Origin: Sulfurospirillum sp.
GTDB taxonomy: Bacteria > Campylobacterota > Campylobacteria > Campylobacterales > Sulfurospirillaceae
Direction: 5' to 3'
Length of the DNA stretch: 34,485 nucleotides
NCBI GenBank assembly: GCA_014859685.1
Contig: JACUTU010000012.1
Coordinates: forward strand, 1-34,485
The notes beneath the pieces are model-generated. The model saw only the letters and a program-made list of their open reading frames with translations. It was not told the origin of the DNA and did not search any database. Every line of letters begins with the position of its first letter. The stretch's first letter is position 1. The position numbers and the translations under genes were made by a program. Shown here one piece after another: positions 8,875 to 17,429 of this stretch.

Positions 8875-9450
8875 ATGCAGACAGTTTTTCCAATCCCCTG
8901 CATCATTGTAGCAGGGGGCAAAAGTTCTCGCATGGGAAGTGATAAAGCTCTATTGCATTTTGGCGGTACTACACTCACCCAATACCAACTAGCAAGGCTC
9001 AAGGGGCTATTTTCATCCCTACATGTAAGCTGTAAAACATGCGATAAATTTGATTTTGAAGCCTCTTATATCAAAGATACACAAGAGTTTACAGCCTTTT
9101 CTCCACTCGTGGCACTTTACTCTATCCTTATCAAGTTTGATACGCCTGTTTTTATCCTTAGCGTAGATACGCCTTTTGTAGATGAGCATATTTTTGCAAA
9201 ACTTTACGCAGCACTTGATGAAAAAACAGATGTGCTTATAGCCCGCTCACCTTTTGGAAGCCACCAGTTGTGCGGTATCTACAAGCCTCGCATCGCAGAG
9301 CAAATCAAACTTCAGATAGAAAAAAATGAACATAAAATACGGGCTTTGTATGAATATTTGTGCGTAAATTTTGTTGATTTTACAGATGATTCGCCATTTT
9401 TCAATATGAATTTTATAAGTGATTATGAACACGCAAAGAGGCTTGTATGA
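8875..9450 (+). CDS. mobA: MobA-like molybdenum cofactor guanylyltransferase
   Basis: This 191-residue protein is a nucleotidyltransferase with the MobA signature V-A-G-G-K-S-S-R-M-G-S-D-K-A at residue 13 and a metal-binding S-V-D-T-P-F near residue 98. MobA attaches GMP to molybdopterin to make the guanine dinucleotide cofactor of DMSO-reductase-family enzymes. SorA does not use this form, so its clients lie elsewhere. It follows leuC by one base and overlaps the next gene by 4 bases (ATGA), giving a three-gene transcript of unrelated functions. Confidence 0.88.
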   Translation: MQTVFPIPCIIVAGGKSSRMGSDKALLHFGGTTLTQYQLARLKGLFSSLHVSCKTCDKFDFEASYIKDTQEFTAFSPLVALYSILIKFDTPVFILSVDTPFVDEHIFAKLYAALDEKTDVLIARSPFGSHQLCGIYKPRIAEQIKLQIEKNEHKIRALYEYLCVNFVDFTDDSPFFNMNFISDYEHAKRLV

Positions 9451-10598
9451 TCGATACACTCACACAAATTCCTAACATAAAATACCTCAATGAACGGCTT
9501 ACAACAGCAAAATATCCAAATCTTTTTATTATCGATATCAAAGATTTTAAAATACTCAATCACACATACGGCGACAACGCTGGTAACAGCATCCTTACAA
9601 ATCTAGCCAATTCGCTTGAGGGTTTTGCACATAAGTATAAAATGGAGCATTTTAGAATTGAAAACGATAGCTTTGCATTGTTACTTGATCAATCTTTTGA
9701 GCTTTCTAGCATGGAAAGAATTGTGGCAAATATCGGCGATTTTTTGCAAGAACAAAGTTGCAGTTTTGAGAATGAAACCATCAAAATACAAGCACATGTA
9801 GGTATAAGTTTTGACCATTTTTATCCGCTTGAAAAAGCACTCAAGGCACTTGAAATTGCAAAAAAACACGATAGAGCCTTTATGACATATTCTGAATTTG
9901 CCAACAATCTTTTGCACCAATCACATGAAGAAATTTTTCAAAGTATTCAAAAAGCAGTAGATGAACAAAAAATTCTTCCTTATTACCAACCCATAGTTGA
10001 TAAAAAAAATAAAATTCTGTATGAAGAGGTGCTGATGCGAATCGATGGCGAAAAAGGAATCATTTCGCCTAAGATTTTTTTAGACATTGCCAAAGAAAAA
10101 AAAGTATATTTTCAAGTTGTACAAGCATTTTGCAAGCAACTGCAAACCGTGCAAAAACCAAAAGGGATCAATCTCTCTTTTGCTGATTTTGAAGATGAGA
10201 CGCTTTTTGCTTACCTTGTCGAAACATTTGCCCATACCAACACTATCTTTGAAATCCAAAATGACGCATCGCTCAAACAAGTGAAAAATATCACAAAAAT
10301 CAAAAAGATACGAGAGCACGGCATCGGCATTTGCATTGATAATGTTACATGTATAGAAGATTTGGAAGAATTTGCACAAGGTGATATCGATTTTGTGAAA
10401 GTGCATGGTAATCTTGTCCGCTTATTGCATTTAGTTGGCATCGAATACCTTACATGTAAAGAGATTCTTGAGGCATGTGAACGGCTTACATGTAAAGTCA
10501 TAGCTACACAGATCAATGCACAAGAGAGTTTTGAAGCATCTAAAGAGATAGGTTTTAAGTATTTTCAGGGATTTTTACTCGCTGAGCCTACGCGTTAG
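9447..10598 (+). CDS. Degenerate GGDEF-EAL protein
   Basis: The 383-residue cytosolic protein joins a diguanylate-cyclase fold (about 1-150) to an EAL phosphodiesterase fold (about 170-380). Both look catalytically broken. The GGDEF site reads R-I-E-N-D-S-F. The EAL motif reads E-E-V, the D-D-F-G-T-G loop is I-D-N-V-T-C, and the late V-A-E-G-V-E reads I-A-T-Q-I-N. The fold markers F-Q-G-F-L-L-A-E-P and D-F-V-K remain. It probably acts as a c-di-GMP receptor or a protein-interaction regulator rather than an enzyme. Its 3' end overlaps the convergent exporter gene by 11 bases. It contains three TACATGTA palindromes. Confidence 0.8.
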   Translation: MIDTLTQIPNIKYLNERLTTAKYPNLFIIDIKDFKILNHTYGDNAGNSILTNLANSLEGFAHKYKMEHFRIENDSFALLLDQSFELSSMERIVANIGDFLQEQSCSFENETIKIQAHVGISFDHFYPLEKALKALEIAKKHDRAFMTYSEFANNLLHQSHEEIFQSIQKAVDEQKILPYYQPIVDKKNKILYEEVLMRIDGEKGIISPKIFLDIAKEKKVYFQVVQAFCKQLQTVQKPKGINLSFADFEDETLFAYLVETFAHTNTIFEIQNDASLKQVKNITKIKKIREHGIGICIDNVTCIEDLEEFAQGDIDFVKVHGNLVRLLHLVGIEYLTCKEILEACERLTCKVIATQINAQESFEASKEIGFKYFQGFLLAEPTR

Positions 10599-11478
10599 TT
10601 TTTCTGTAATACTGCTGTAAAAAGAGTCCGACGATGATGAGAAAAAGTGCAAATATTGTCGATGGCAATATTTGCTCGCCCACAAAAAAATGGATAAAAA
10701 CAAGCGATAAAAAGGGTGATAAAAAGATAAGATTGGATATCTTTGCAACACTGTAAGTTAAATTTATCGCCTTGAGCCAAAATACAAATGTTATACCCAT
10801 CTCAAAAAAACCAACATAAACAGCCGCTAAACTCGCCTCAAAACTAGGTAGAGCAATGCCTCCTACGAAAATCACATACAATCCTATACACAAGACTCCT
10901 GTTAGAAAATTGCAAAAGAGTCCCACGATAGGATCGCCTTTTGTTTTGGAATTTACTATCCAGTATATAGCCCACAAAAAAGTGCTTAAAAGTGCTAAAA
11001 AAACTCCATAGACATTGGAAAATTCTAAGCTAAAAGGTGATCCTTTTGTAGCAATGATCAAAACGCCACCATAGCAAATGATCCCCGCAATTATATCTGC
11101 AAAACTCAACTTTTGATTCAAGAAAACTACGCCCAAGTAGGCCAACATTAACGCCCAAGTATAGTTGATAGCCTGAGCTTCTTGTGCCGGCAAAAGATCG
11201 TACGCCCTAAATAATACCAGATAATACACAAAAGGATTGATGATACCAAGACTCAAAACTCGAAGCGGTTGGGTCCTTACATGTAAGAAAATCTGCGGCA
11301 ATTTTTTTTGATACATAAGGATAATTCCAAGCACAAAAAGTGAACTCAAAGAGGAGTAAAAAACGAGTTCCAAAGGACTCATCATACGCAAAGCGATTTT
11401 AAAAGCACTCGCAACACTTGACCACAAAAGAACCGCTACTAGAGCATACTGATAAGCTAAAGATTGGTTTTTTTTCAA
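10588..11478 (-). CDS. EamA/DMT-family membrane exporter
   Basis: This 296-residue protein has about ten hydrophobic helices in two EamA repeats (about 1-140 and 155-290) and the family pattern of small residues in the helices. Members of the drug/metabolite transporter superfamily usually export amino acids or other metabolites; the substrate cannot be told here. The gene is monocistronic and convergent with the GGDEF-EAL gene. Confidence 0.87.
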   Translation of the reverse strand: MKKNQSLAYQYALVAVLLWSSVASAFKIALRMMSPLELVFYSSLSSLFVLGIILMYQKKLPQIFLHVRTQPLRVLSLGIINPFVYYLVLFRAYDLLPAQEAQAINYTWALMLAYLGVVFLNQKLSFADIIAGIICYGGVLIIATKGSPFSLEFSNVYGVFLALLSTFLWAIYWIVNSKTKGDPIVGLFCNFLTGVLCIGLYVIFVGGIALPSFEASLAAVYVGFFEMGITFVFWLKAINLTYSVAKISNLIFLSPFLSLVFIHFFVGEQILPSTIFALFLIIVGLFLQQYYRKTNA

Positions 11479-11543
11479 GAATTCCTCTTTTTATAACGCA
11501 TATATAACTGTAAAAATTATAGAGAAAACAAACTAAATAGGCT

Positions 11544-12011
11544 CTAAATCCCTCGCAGCAGCACTCCAGCTAGAATTGCTAGTAAGCCCAAGAAGATATT
11601 TAGCGGTAGTAGCACGGTTGGCAATGATTTTACCATCTCTTTGGCTTGTGCAATCTCGCCCTTTGCAAAAAATCTCTCTGCCTTGCGTCTTTTGGCGTAC
11701 ATGTAAGCATAATTGAGTGTCATAATTGTCCAGATAGCCTCTTTGGTATGGATTAAAGCACCGCTATATCCAAATCCTTTAAACATAAAAACACCACAAA
11801 TTACGCTTATAATTACAAAAGGCATAACAAGATTAAAAAGCCTGCCAACGATTTGTAGGGTTTTGCCCAAGCGTACTTGAGGTTCCTCGATACCCTGCAA
11901 CACAGGATGTACAGCAAATTTGATGGCGATCATACCGCCAACCCAAACGACAGCTGAGAGTATGTGCAAAAAGATGATTGCACTTGCGTAATTGTAAAAA
12001 ATTTCTTGCAT
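11544..12011 (-). CDS. Four-helix membrane protein, CopD-like
   Basis: The 155-residue integral membrane protein has four predicted helices, including I-F-L-H-I-L-S-A-V-V-W-V-G-G-M near residue 14. That H-x-x-x-x-x-x-W-x-G-G pattern is found in CopD-like and related small membrane proteins, where the His may bind metal or heme. A charged stretch (A-K-R-R-K-A-E-R) lies before the last two helices. Function is unknown. Confidence 0.75.
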   Translation of the reverse strand: MQEIFYNYASAIIFLHILSAVVWVGGMIAIKFAVHPVLQGIEEPQVRLGKTLQIVGRLFNLVMPFVIISVICGVFMFKGFGYSGALIHTKEAIWTIMTLNYAYMYAKRRKAERFFAKGEIAQAKEMVKSLPTVLLPLNIFLGLLAILAGVLLRGI

Positions 12012-12140
12012 GTAAACTCCTCTTAAAAAATATTATTATACTCAATAAAAGAAAATATATGTTTTGAAAATGGTATCGTTTTCATAGAAATCTCACAAAA
12101 TTACAGTACAATTGTTTTTATATCAAAAAAAGGAAATTCC

Positions 12141-12428
12141 ATGGTAAAACATATTGTATTTTTTAAATTTGAAGACAATTCGGCCGAACATAAGCAACTT
12201 GTGCATGATAAAATTATGTTCTTAAAAGACAAGATCACTGTTCTTAAACATCTTGAAGTGGGTATCAATTTTAGTCCAGAAGAACGGGCATTTGACCTTG
12301 CACTCATAAGCGATTTTGCAAGCAAAGAAGATTTGGCATCATACGCCATTCATCCCTTACATGTAGAACTTGTAACCTACCTCAAATCAGTCAATACAAT
12401 CACAAAAGTAGTTGATTACGAATATTAA
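12141..12428 (+). CDS. Dabb (stress-responsive alpha-beta barrel) protein
   Basis: This 95-residue protein opens with M-V-K-H-I-V-F-F-K-F and contains the Y-A-I-H-P-L-H-V-E-L-V segment typical of the Dabb dimeric ferredoxin-fold family. Reactions are known only for a few plant and fungal members, so no function is assigned. A TACAAT -10 box (12107-12112) and AAGGAA site precede the ATG. Confidence 0.88.
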   Translation: MVKHIVFFKFEDNSAEHKQLVHDKIMFLKDKITVLKHLEVGINFSPEERAFDLALISDFASKEDLASYAIHPLHVELVTYLKSVNTITKVVDYEY

Positions 12429-12434
12429 AAAGTC

Positions 12435-12463
12435 GGTTATCGCTGTTTTTCATAACGATAACC
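12435..12463 (+). terminator. Hairpin after the Dabb gene
   Basis: GGTTATCG pairs with CGATAACC across a 13-base loop just after the stop. No T-run follows, so termination is uncertain. Confidence 0.35.
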
Positions 12464-12469
12464 CACACA

Positions 12470-12502
12470 AAAAAAGTGAGTGCCAAATCACTTTGGCACT
12501 CA
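12470..12502 (-). terminator. Intrinsic terminator of the octaheme cytochrome operon
   Basis: GAGTGCCAAA and its perfect complement enclose a 4-base loop (12478-12501). On the minus strand the stem is followed by a run of seven T, giving a textbook terminator just after the last gene of the operon. Confidence 0.85.
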
Positions 12503-12517
12503 TCAAAAGAGAGAAGA

Positions 12518-14017
12518 TTATTTTTTCGCCTTGATAGCGTTTATGAGTTTTTTGTATTTGGCTCCTTGTTTACCAGCGTTCGCAACTTCTTGCACTTTTG
12601 GTAAAAATTGTGAGTAAAATATGCGTGAAACTTCATGAAATCCTTCCCAATATTCGTATCTTGGAGATTGCATTGCAGCACCATTTCTTGCTGCTTTTCC
12701 AGCTTTGTGCCAAATTCCAAACCAAAGATACGCAAGTTCTCCATCTTCAAAACCTTTATCTTTGTAGAGTCCGTCTTTTTTCAACTCTTCTAGCAAAGCA
12801 AGCGCTGGTTTGGCGTATTTTTCATTGTAAGTGTTAACTGAAGCATCAAATTGCTTATAAAAGTTATCAACTCGTGAGCTACTGTGACAACTTGCACAAA
12901 CGCCCTTCATCGCTTCTTGTCTTTTTTCTGGCGTAATGATTTTTGCTACTTCTTTAAGGGTGGCTATTTTTTTCATTTTATCGCCATCTTTTACGAAGTT
13001 TACATATTCATACTCTTCTTCAACTTCTGGAATTTTATCACCATCGTTGATGTCTGTCATTGTTTTATCTGTGAAAACAACCCGTGTGCGTTTTTTGGAA
13101 ACTTCATCTTTAAGTGACCATGCTATTCTATCACCAACATTGTGTGTGGCTTTGACTACGCCTCCGGTTGATTTTCTGTATGATCCCATATGGCAAGTGG
13201 CACAAGTTGGTGCTTCGTTATAATCAGCAGCCAAAGTCCATTCACCTTTTTTGTAGATATTCATACCACTGTTGCCTTCTCCTTTTGGTGAAGAAGCATA
13301 TGCGATGGCATGTTTGGAACTATCATAAGCGCCTGCTTGTGGATGATCATCTCCAGAGTGACATTTTGCACAATTTTCAGGCTGTCTCGCTCTGCTTGCG
13401 CTGAAATTGTGTCCTGAGTGGCAAGAATTACAACTTCCAACTGAACCATCTGGGTTTACTCGTCCTGCTCCAGAATTTGGCCATGTGCTGAAATCTGTGA
13501 TAGGTGCGCCTGCTTTATTGTGTACAAATTTGCCTTCTTTGTCTTTCTCAAAAGCAATCACAGAACCGTGGCATTCAGTACAACTTGCAAATTCTTTCTT
13601 ATCACCATGCGGTGATGCGACCATTGAAGCAAGTGTTCCATCATTTGAATACATAACGCTCGCAGCACTTGCATGTTTTGAAGCGGTAGTTTCTTGTACT
13701 ATTTTGCTGTGACAAAAAGCACAATCATTTGGTGAAATGATAGTCTTGATAAAAGCGCCTTCATGTTCATATCCGATAGGATCATCACTCTTTGCTGCGT
13801 GGCAAGTGTAACAACTTACTTGTTCAACTGAGTGTGTTGAATTTTCCCACTGTGTGACGATGGATTTGTCTTCTTTAAGATGGCAAGTGATACATTTGTT
13901 GCTTTTATCTACAACATCTTCACTACTCACTTTCATCGATTCCTTTGTGGTAGCAAAAACGCTACATGTAAGCCCAAATACACATATCAATGCTACTATA
14001 AATTTGCCCCTTAGCAT
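12518..14017 (-). CDS. HAO-family octaheme cytochrome c
   Basis: This 499-residue secreted cytochrome has a signal peptide (to about residue 22) and exactly eight C-x-x-C-H motifs: CITCH, CYTCH, CAFCH, CTECH, CNSCH, CAKCH, CATCH and CASCH. The stretch A-R-Q-P-E-N-C-A-K-C-H-S-G-D-D-H-P-Q and the following S-K-H-A-I-A-Y match the hydroxylamine oxidoreductase family, as does the late W-H-K-A-G-K-A-A-R-N-G-A region. Campylobacterota homologues (epsilon-HAO) are thought to reduce nitrite or hydroxylamine rather than oxidise it. Whether the P460-type tyrosine crosslink exists cannot be seen. Its ATG directly follows the NrfD stop. The NrfCD partner suggests it receives electrons from quinol, so a reductase role is favoured. 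Confidence 0.82.
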   Translation of the reverse strand: MLRGKFIVALICVFGLTCSVFATTKESMKVSSEDVVDKSNKCITCHLKEDKSIVTQWENSTHSVEQVSCYTCHAAKSDDPIGYEHEGAFIKTIISPNDCAFCHSKIVQETTASKHASAASVMYSNDGTLASMVASPHGDKKEFASCTECHGSVIAFEKDKEGKFVHNKAGAPITDFSTWPNSGAGRVNPDGSVGSCNSCHSGHNFSASRARQPENCAKCHSGDDHPQAGAYDSSKHAIAYASSPKGEGNSGMNIYKKGEWTLAADYNEAPTCATCHMGSYRKSTGGVVKATHNVGDRIAWSLKDEVSKKRTRVVFTDKTMTDINDGDKIPEVEEEYEYVNFVKDGDKMKKIATLKEVAKIITPEKRQEAMKGVCASCHSSSRVDNFYKQFDASVNTYNEKYAKPALALLEELKKDGLYKDKGFEDGELAYLWFGIWHKAGKAARNGAAMQSPRYEYWEGFHEVSRIFYSQFLPKVQEVANAGKQGAKYKKLINAIKAKK

Positions 14018-15193
14018 CTAAAACTCCTTATCTATTTTTGATTCCCAAAGTGGGAATATCTTACTCAAAACCCACAATGTTACAATAGGTGCAACGAGCA
14101 TTACGATAGTCACCGCTATACCCTCTTTTTCCCAAAACTGTGGATGAAAAACCGCAAAACCTCTTTCACTTTTTGCCATAACTTGTCCGCCGATAACGAC
14201 ATTCCATCGCATAAAAAGCACTTGCGCAAGGAGCATAAATGATACGATTGGCGCTACAAGCAACAGTGTATTGCGGCTTACATTTTTTAACGATAGTATC
14301 ATCAGCGCTATAAATGGAATAACGGAAAGAATTTTTACTTGCATAGTCCAAAATGAAAAATACAAAGGCCCGCTCAAAGCTGCTTTGATCACATGCCAAC
14401 CCTCTGTTCCACCATACGCATGTACAGCTATCTCAATCATTTCAAAGAGAAAATCAAAGATAAAAAATGCCCAAAGCAACTGCACCATGGTCTTGATCGT
14501 TTCTGTTGGTATCTCATGGATTTTACCTGTAATTTTTTTGATGCCTATGTAAAAAAGAATCATTCCTGCAATTCCAGAAACAGAAGCTGAAAGCAAAAAG
14601 ATGATAGGCATAAGTGGTGTAAACCACCAATCCACAGACTTCACCGCACCAAAGATAAAACCAACATAACCATGTAAAGTACAAGCCAAAGGAATACCAA
14701 TAGCCGCCAATACAAACGCTACCTTATGGTCTCTTTTTCTGCTCTCTTGTGTTGCATCGTTTGTACCAAGCGTAAGTAAATCATAAAGCAATCGTTTTGC
14801 ACCGCTCATAGATTGTTTCATCACGGTTAATTCATAACGGTAAATCACAAGAATTTCAAAAATAAGCAATATAGAATAGCTCATATAAATGTAACCAAAC
14901 CCTGACATCATCGAAGGTCCAACAAAATTTGGTGTAAAAAGCATATTTAAAGCACGCTCAGGATGTCCTAAATGATTAAGCAGTGGTGCTGTTACAAAAA
15001 GTGCCCATGAAAGTGCAAAGATAAGTGCAAATTTGGCAACAGGCTGGAGTGCTTTAACATGAAAAACATGTGCAAGTGCCGAAACGATAAAAGCACCCGC
15101 AACAACGCCTGTGATATATGGATAGATAACGATCATCAAAGACCAGTGCGCATGGATATCATTTGGATAAACATAATTTAAGAGTTCCATCAA
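14018..15193 (-). CDS. NrfD/PsrC-like quinol dehydrogenase membrane subunit
   Basis: The 391-residue protein has about nine to ten membrane helices and the NrfD-family opening, with Y-P-Y-I-T-G-V-V-A-G-A-F in the first helix and N-H-L-G-H-P-E-R-A near residue 72. It would oxidise menaquinol and hand electrons to the Fe-S protein encoded just upstream, with which it overlaps by 4 bases. The octaheme cytochrome gene starts right after its stop, and the ribosome site for that gene (AAGGAG) lies inside its last codons. Confidence 0.88.
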   Translation of the reverse strand: MMELLNYVYPNDIHAHWSLMIVIYPYITGVVAGAFIVSALAHVFHVKALQPVAKFALIFALSWALFVTAPLLNHLGHPERALNMLFTPNFVGPSMMSGFGYIYMSYSILLIFEILVIYRYELTVMKQSMSGAKRLLYDLLTLGTNDATQESRKRDHKVAFVLAAIGIPLACTLHGYVGFIFGAVKSVDWWFTPLMPIIFLLSASVSGIAGMILFYIGIKKITGKIHEIPTETIKTMVQLLWAFFIFDFLFEMIEIAVHAYGGTEGWHVIKAALSGPLYFSFWTMQVKILSVIPFIALMILSLKNVSRNTLLLVAPIVSFMLLAQVLFMRWNVVIGGQVMAKSERGFAVFHPQFWEKEGIAVTIVMLVAPIVTLWVLSKIFPLWESKIDKEF

Positions 15194-16002
15194 ATCACCT
15201 CCTCATTGGCACCAAGATAGTACAGTACAGGCTCATTGCCTAATTGTTTTTTCAATACTTTGAGAATTTTTTTAGAGTTGTAAATTTTTGCAACTTCACT
15301 ATTTGGATCATTAAGATCTCCAAATTTTCTCGCACCTGTTGGGCAAGCATTGACACAAGCCGGTAGCTTTCCTTTACTTACTCGATGGTAACACCATGTG
15401 CATTTATCAGCAGTATGTGTTTCGTTATTGATAAATCGCACGCCATATGGGCAAGCTTGCACGCAGTAGCCACACGCCACACAATGAGTACTATCTACAA
15501 GCACAAATCCATCTGGAGTTTTAAAAGTAGCTGCCACAGGGCAAACTTGTACACAACTTGGTTCTTGACACATATTGCAAAGTTTTGGTACATAAAATGC
15601 GTTTTTGATAGGCTCTTTTATGTCTTCTCGCATATGTGTATAACCATCTTCGCCACCATTTGGGGCATCAACATAGACGGTATTGTAGATATCGATAACA
15701 TATCGCTCAACCCAAGTTCTATAACTACCTTCTGGTACATGGTTTTCTTTTCTATCAGCAACACAACAACTCCCACACCCGATACAAGCGCCAACATCAA
15801 CCATAAAGGCATAATTTTTGCGTGTATCTTTTGGATCGATGAGGCTTATGATTTTATCTTTTTCTTCATTAAGTACTTGTGCAAAAAGATCCGAGTGCAT
15901 AGGTATTAGTAGCAAAAGCGAACCTTTTAATGAGCCACGCAATACCTTTTCGATAAAACCTCGTCTATCTTTGTCTATAAAACCTTGATCAATTTCCACC
16001 AC
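15190..16002 (-). CDS. NrfC/PsrB-like periplasmic four-cluster ferredoxin
   Basis: The 270-residue protein carries four cysteine sets expected to bind [4Fe-4S] clusters: C-I-G-C-G-S-C-C, C-N-M-C-Q-E-P-S-C-V-Q-V-C-P, C-V-A-C-G-Y-C-V-Q-A-C-P, and C-T-W-C with C-V-N-A-C-P. A twin-arginine-like N-terminus (D-R-R-G-F-I-E-K-V-L) with a hydrophobic segment points to export. It would relay electrons from the NrfD-like subunit to the multiheme cytochromes. It overlaps the tetraheme gene by 14 bases and the nrfD-like gene by 4. Confidence 0.9.
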   Translation of the reverse strand: MVEIDQGFIDKDRRGFIEKVLRGSLKGSLLLLIPMHSDLFAQVLNEEKDKIISLIDPKDTRKNYAFMVDVGACIGCGSCCVADRKENHVPEGSYRTWVERYVIDIYNTVYVDAPNGGEDGYTHMREDIKEPIKNAFYVPKLCNMCQEPSCVQVCPVAATFKTPDGFVLVDSTHCVACGYCVQACPYGVRFINNETHTADKCTWCYHRVSKGKLPACVNACPTGARKFGDLNDPNSEVAKIYNSKKILKVLKKQLGNEPVLYYLGANEEVI

Positions 16003-16516
16003 TTACCTCCATCTTCAGCGTTACGCCTTTTGTTCGACCCCGCTCGATATTTTCAAGTGGTGCATGAACTGTGTGACATTGATCACATGTGTGCGTAACT
16101 TTGACATTTTGATCACTTAAATGCTTTGGATACTCAATAACAGGGAATTTTTCAGGTTTTCCCTCTACTTTGATATGGCATTTAAGGCATAAATCAACCT
16201 GCGGTTCACCCAATTTTCTAGGCATATCTGCTATTTTTTCACCATTTTGTGCATGTTCACCAACTGGAGCATGACAAATTTCGCATGAGAGCCTTTGGTG
16301 ATGACCTTGAAGTTTTAGATCATAAATCTCTTTATGACACTCTTTGCAAGAATCATTTGTACCATATACAAGATTTTTTGCAGCTTCCTCGTGGATATAT
16401 GCCCCACGATAATATCCATACTGCCCCCAACTATCTGGTAAAAAGATCATCCTTCCTACAACGATAAGAATGACAATCCCAACCAATAGCAAGACGAGTC
16501 TAAAATAAAACATCAT
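15989..16516 (-). CDS. Membrane-anchored tetraheme cytochrome c
   Basis: The 175-residue protein has one N-terminal membrane helix (V-L-L-L-V-G-I-V-I-L-I-V-V-G) and four heme motifs: CKECH, CEICH, CLKCH and CDQCH. It is not a NapC/NrfH protein by its sequence pattern. It resembles small tetraheme electron carriers found beside NrfCD-type modules. It probably links the Fe-S protein to the octaheme cytochrome. The stop overlaps the start of the ferredoxin gene. Confidence 0.82.
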   Translation of the reverse strand: MMFYFRLVLLLVGIVILIVVGRMIFLPDSWGQYGYYRGAYIHEEAAKNLVYGTNDSCKECHKEIYDLKLQGHHQRLSCEICHAPVGEHAQNGEKIADMPRKLGEPQVDLCLKCHIKVEGKPEKFPVIEYPKHLSDQNVKVTHTCDQCHTVHAPLENIERGRTKGVTLKMEVSGGN

Positions 16517-16597
16517 TCCTCCTCTTGTATTCTATAAAAACGATGATCGTTTTACATGTATGTACAAGAGTGGCGTGAACCACTCTTGAGTTTTAAA

Positions 16598-17305
16598 TTA
16601 TTTTAAGTCTTGTCCGTATGCGAGTATGTCTGTGAGATATTGAACTGGAAGATCATAAAGTTCAGTCATTTTAGCACCTGGGTGGCCAAATCTGAGTTTA
16701 TGCATGATTTCTACAGGATTTGATCGTATAAGTTCTCCTACTAAAACTTCTTTAGAATCTCCATCTACATTGACATTTCTACCTTCAAGTCCATGACAAG
16801 CAACGCAGATGCCATTGTAAAGTTTTGCACCGTGAACTTTGTCACCTTTTGGAGTTTTACCATCAACATAAGTTTTTGGATCAAGTTGTGCTTTTGAGAC
16901 AAAAAGTGCCAAAGCATTTACTTCTTTTTCGCCCAAAAGACCTTTATACGCATGTGTATCGTTTGTGATCACTTTTGCAATTTCTGCAATAGGTTTGCCA
17001 GCGTAATCTTGTAGCCCTTTAATGCCAGTAAAATGTTTGCCTTTTGCATAGCCACCATCTTTACCTTTAAGATCCCAACCATGACACTCTTTACATCTCC
17101 AAGTAGCATTGCCTTTATACTTGCCATCTTGTGGATACGCTGCGTGTGTATCTTTTGGTGTTTTTGCATTTGGTGCAACTTTGAACCATTTGTCATATAG
17201 CTGACCACCATAGATTACTTGCAAGCTCTCCTCTGGTGTTGTATCGCTTGCCACTGCGAATTGAAACGAAAATAAAACAGCTGCCACTAAGAGTAACTTT
17301 TTCAT
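16598..17305 (-). CDS. Diheme cytochrome c, first gene of the octaheme operon
   Basis: This 235-residue periplasmic protein has a signal peptide ending near A-V-A-S and two class-I-like heme motifs, C-K-E-C-H (about residue 72) and C-V-A-C-H (about 168), in two similar halves. Later methionines (G-A-K-M near 211) may serve as axial ligands. It may carry electrons between this operon and other periplasmic enzymes. An AAGGAG site stands 5 bases before the ATG. An 81-base gap containing a TACATGTA palindrome separates it from the tetraheme gene, so it could also be a partly separate unit. Confidence 0.85.
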   Translation of the reverse strand: MKKLLLVAAVLFSFQFAVASDTTPEESLQVIYGGQLYDKWFKVAPNAKTPKDTHAAYPQDGKYKGNATWRCKECHGWDLKGKDGGYAKGKHFTGIKGLQDYAGKPIAEIAKVITNDTHAYKGLLGEKEVNALALFVSKAQLDPKTYVDGKTPKGDKVHGAKLYNGICVACHGLEGRNVNVDGDSKEVLVGELIRSNPVEIMHKLRFGHPGAKMTELYDLPVQYLTDILAYGQDLK

Positions 17306-17417
17306 TTTTTCTCCTTTTTGATTAAAATTTTTATACGGTGTAATTGTCCTCTTTCAATATTAAATCAATATGAACGCAAGATTAATTTTTTTTAATATTG
17401 CTTTATTTAAAACTCGT

Positions 17418-17423
17418 TATAAT
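17418..17423 (+). promoter_or_regulatory. -10 box placing transcription start at the regulator ATG
   Basis: A perfect TATAAT ends 6 bases before the regulator ATG at 17430. No ribosome binding site lies between them (AATTGCCCC precedes the ATG). Transcription from this box would begin on or next to the ATG, predicting a leaderless mRNA. Confidence 0.5.
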
Positions 17424-17429
17424 TGCCCC

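Noticed and set aside
12518-14017. Octaheme cytochrome as MccA sulfite reductase
   Set aside because: No C-x15-C-H heme site is present; all eight sites are C-x-x-C-H, and the internal motifs match the HAO family.
17370-17429. Longer N-terminus for the response regulator
   Set aside because: The added residues are not found in receiver domains and the stretch contains the likely promoter.
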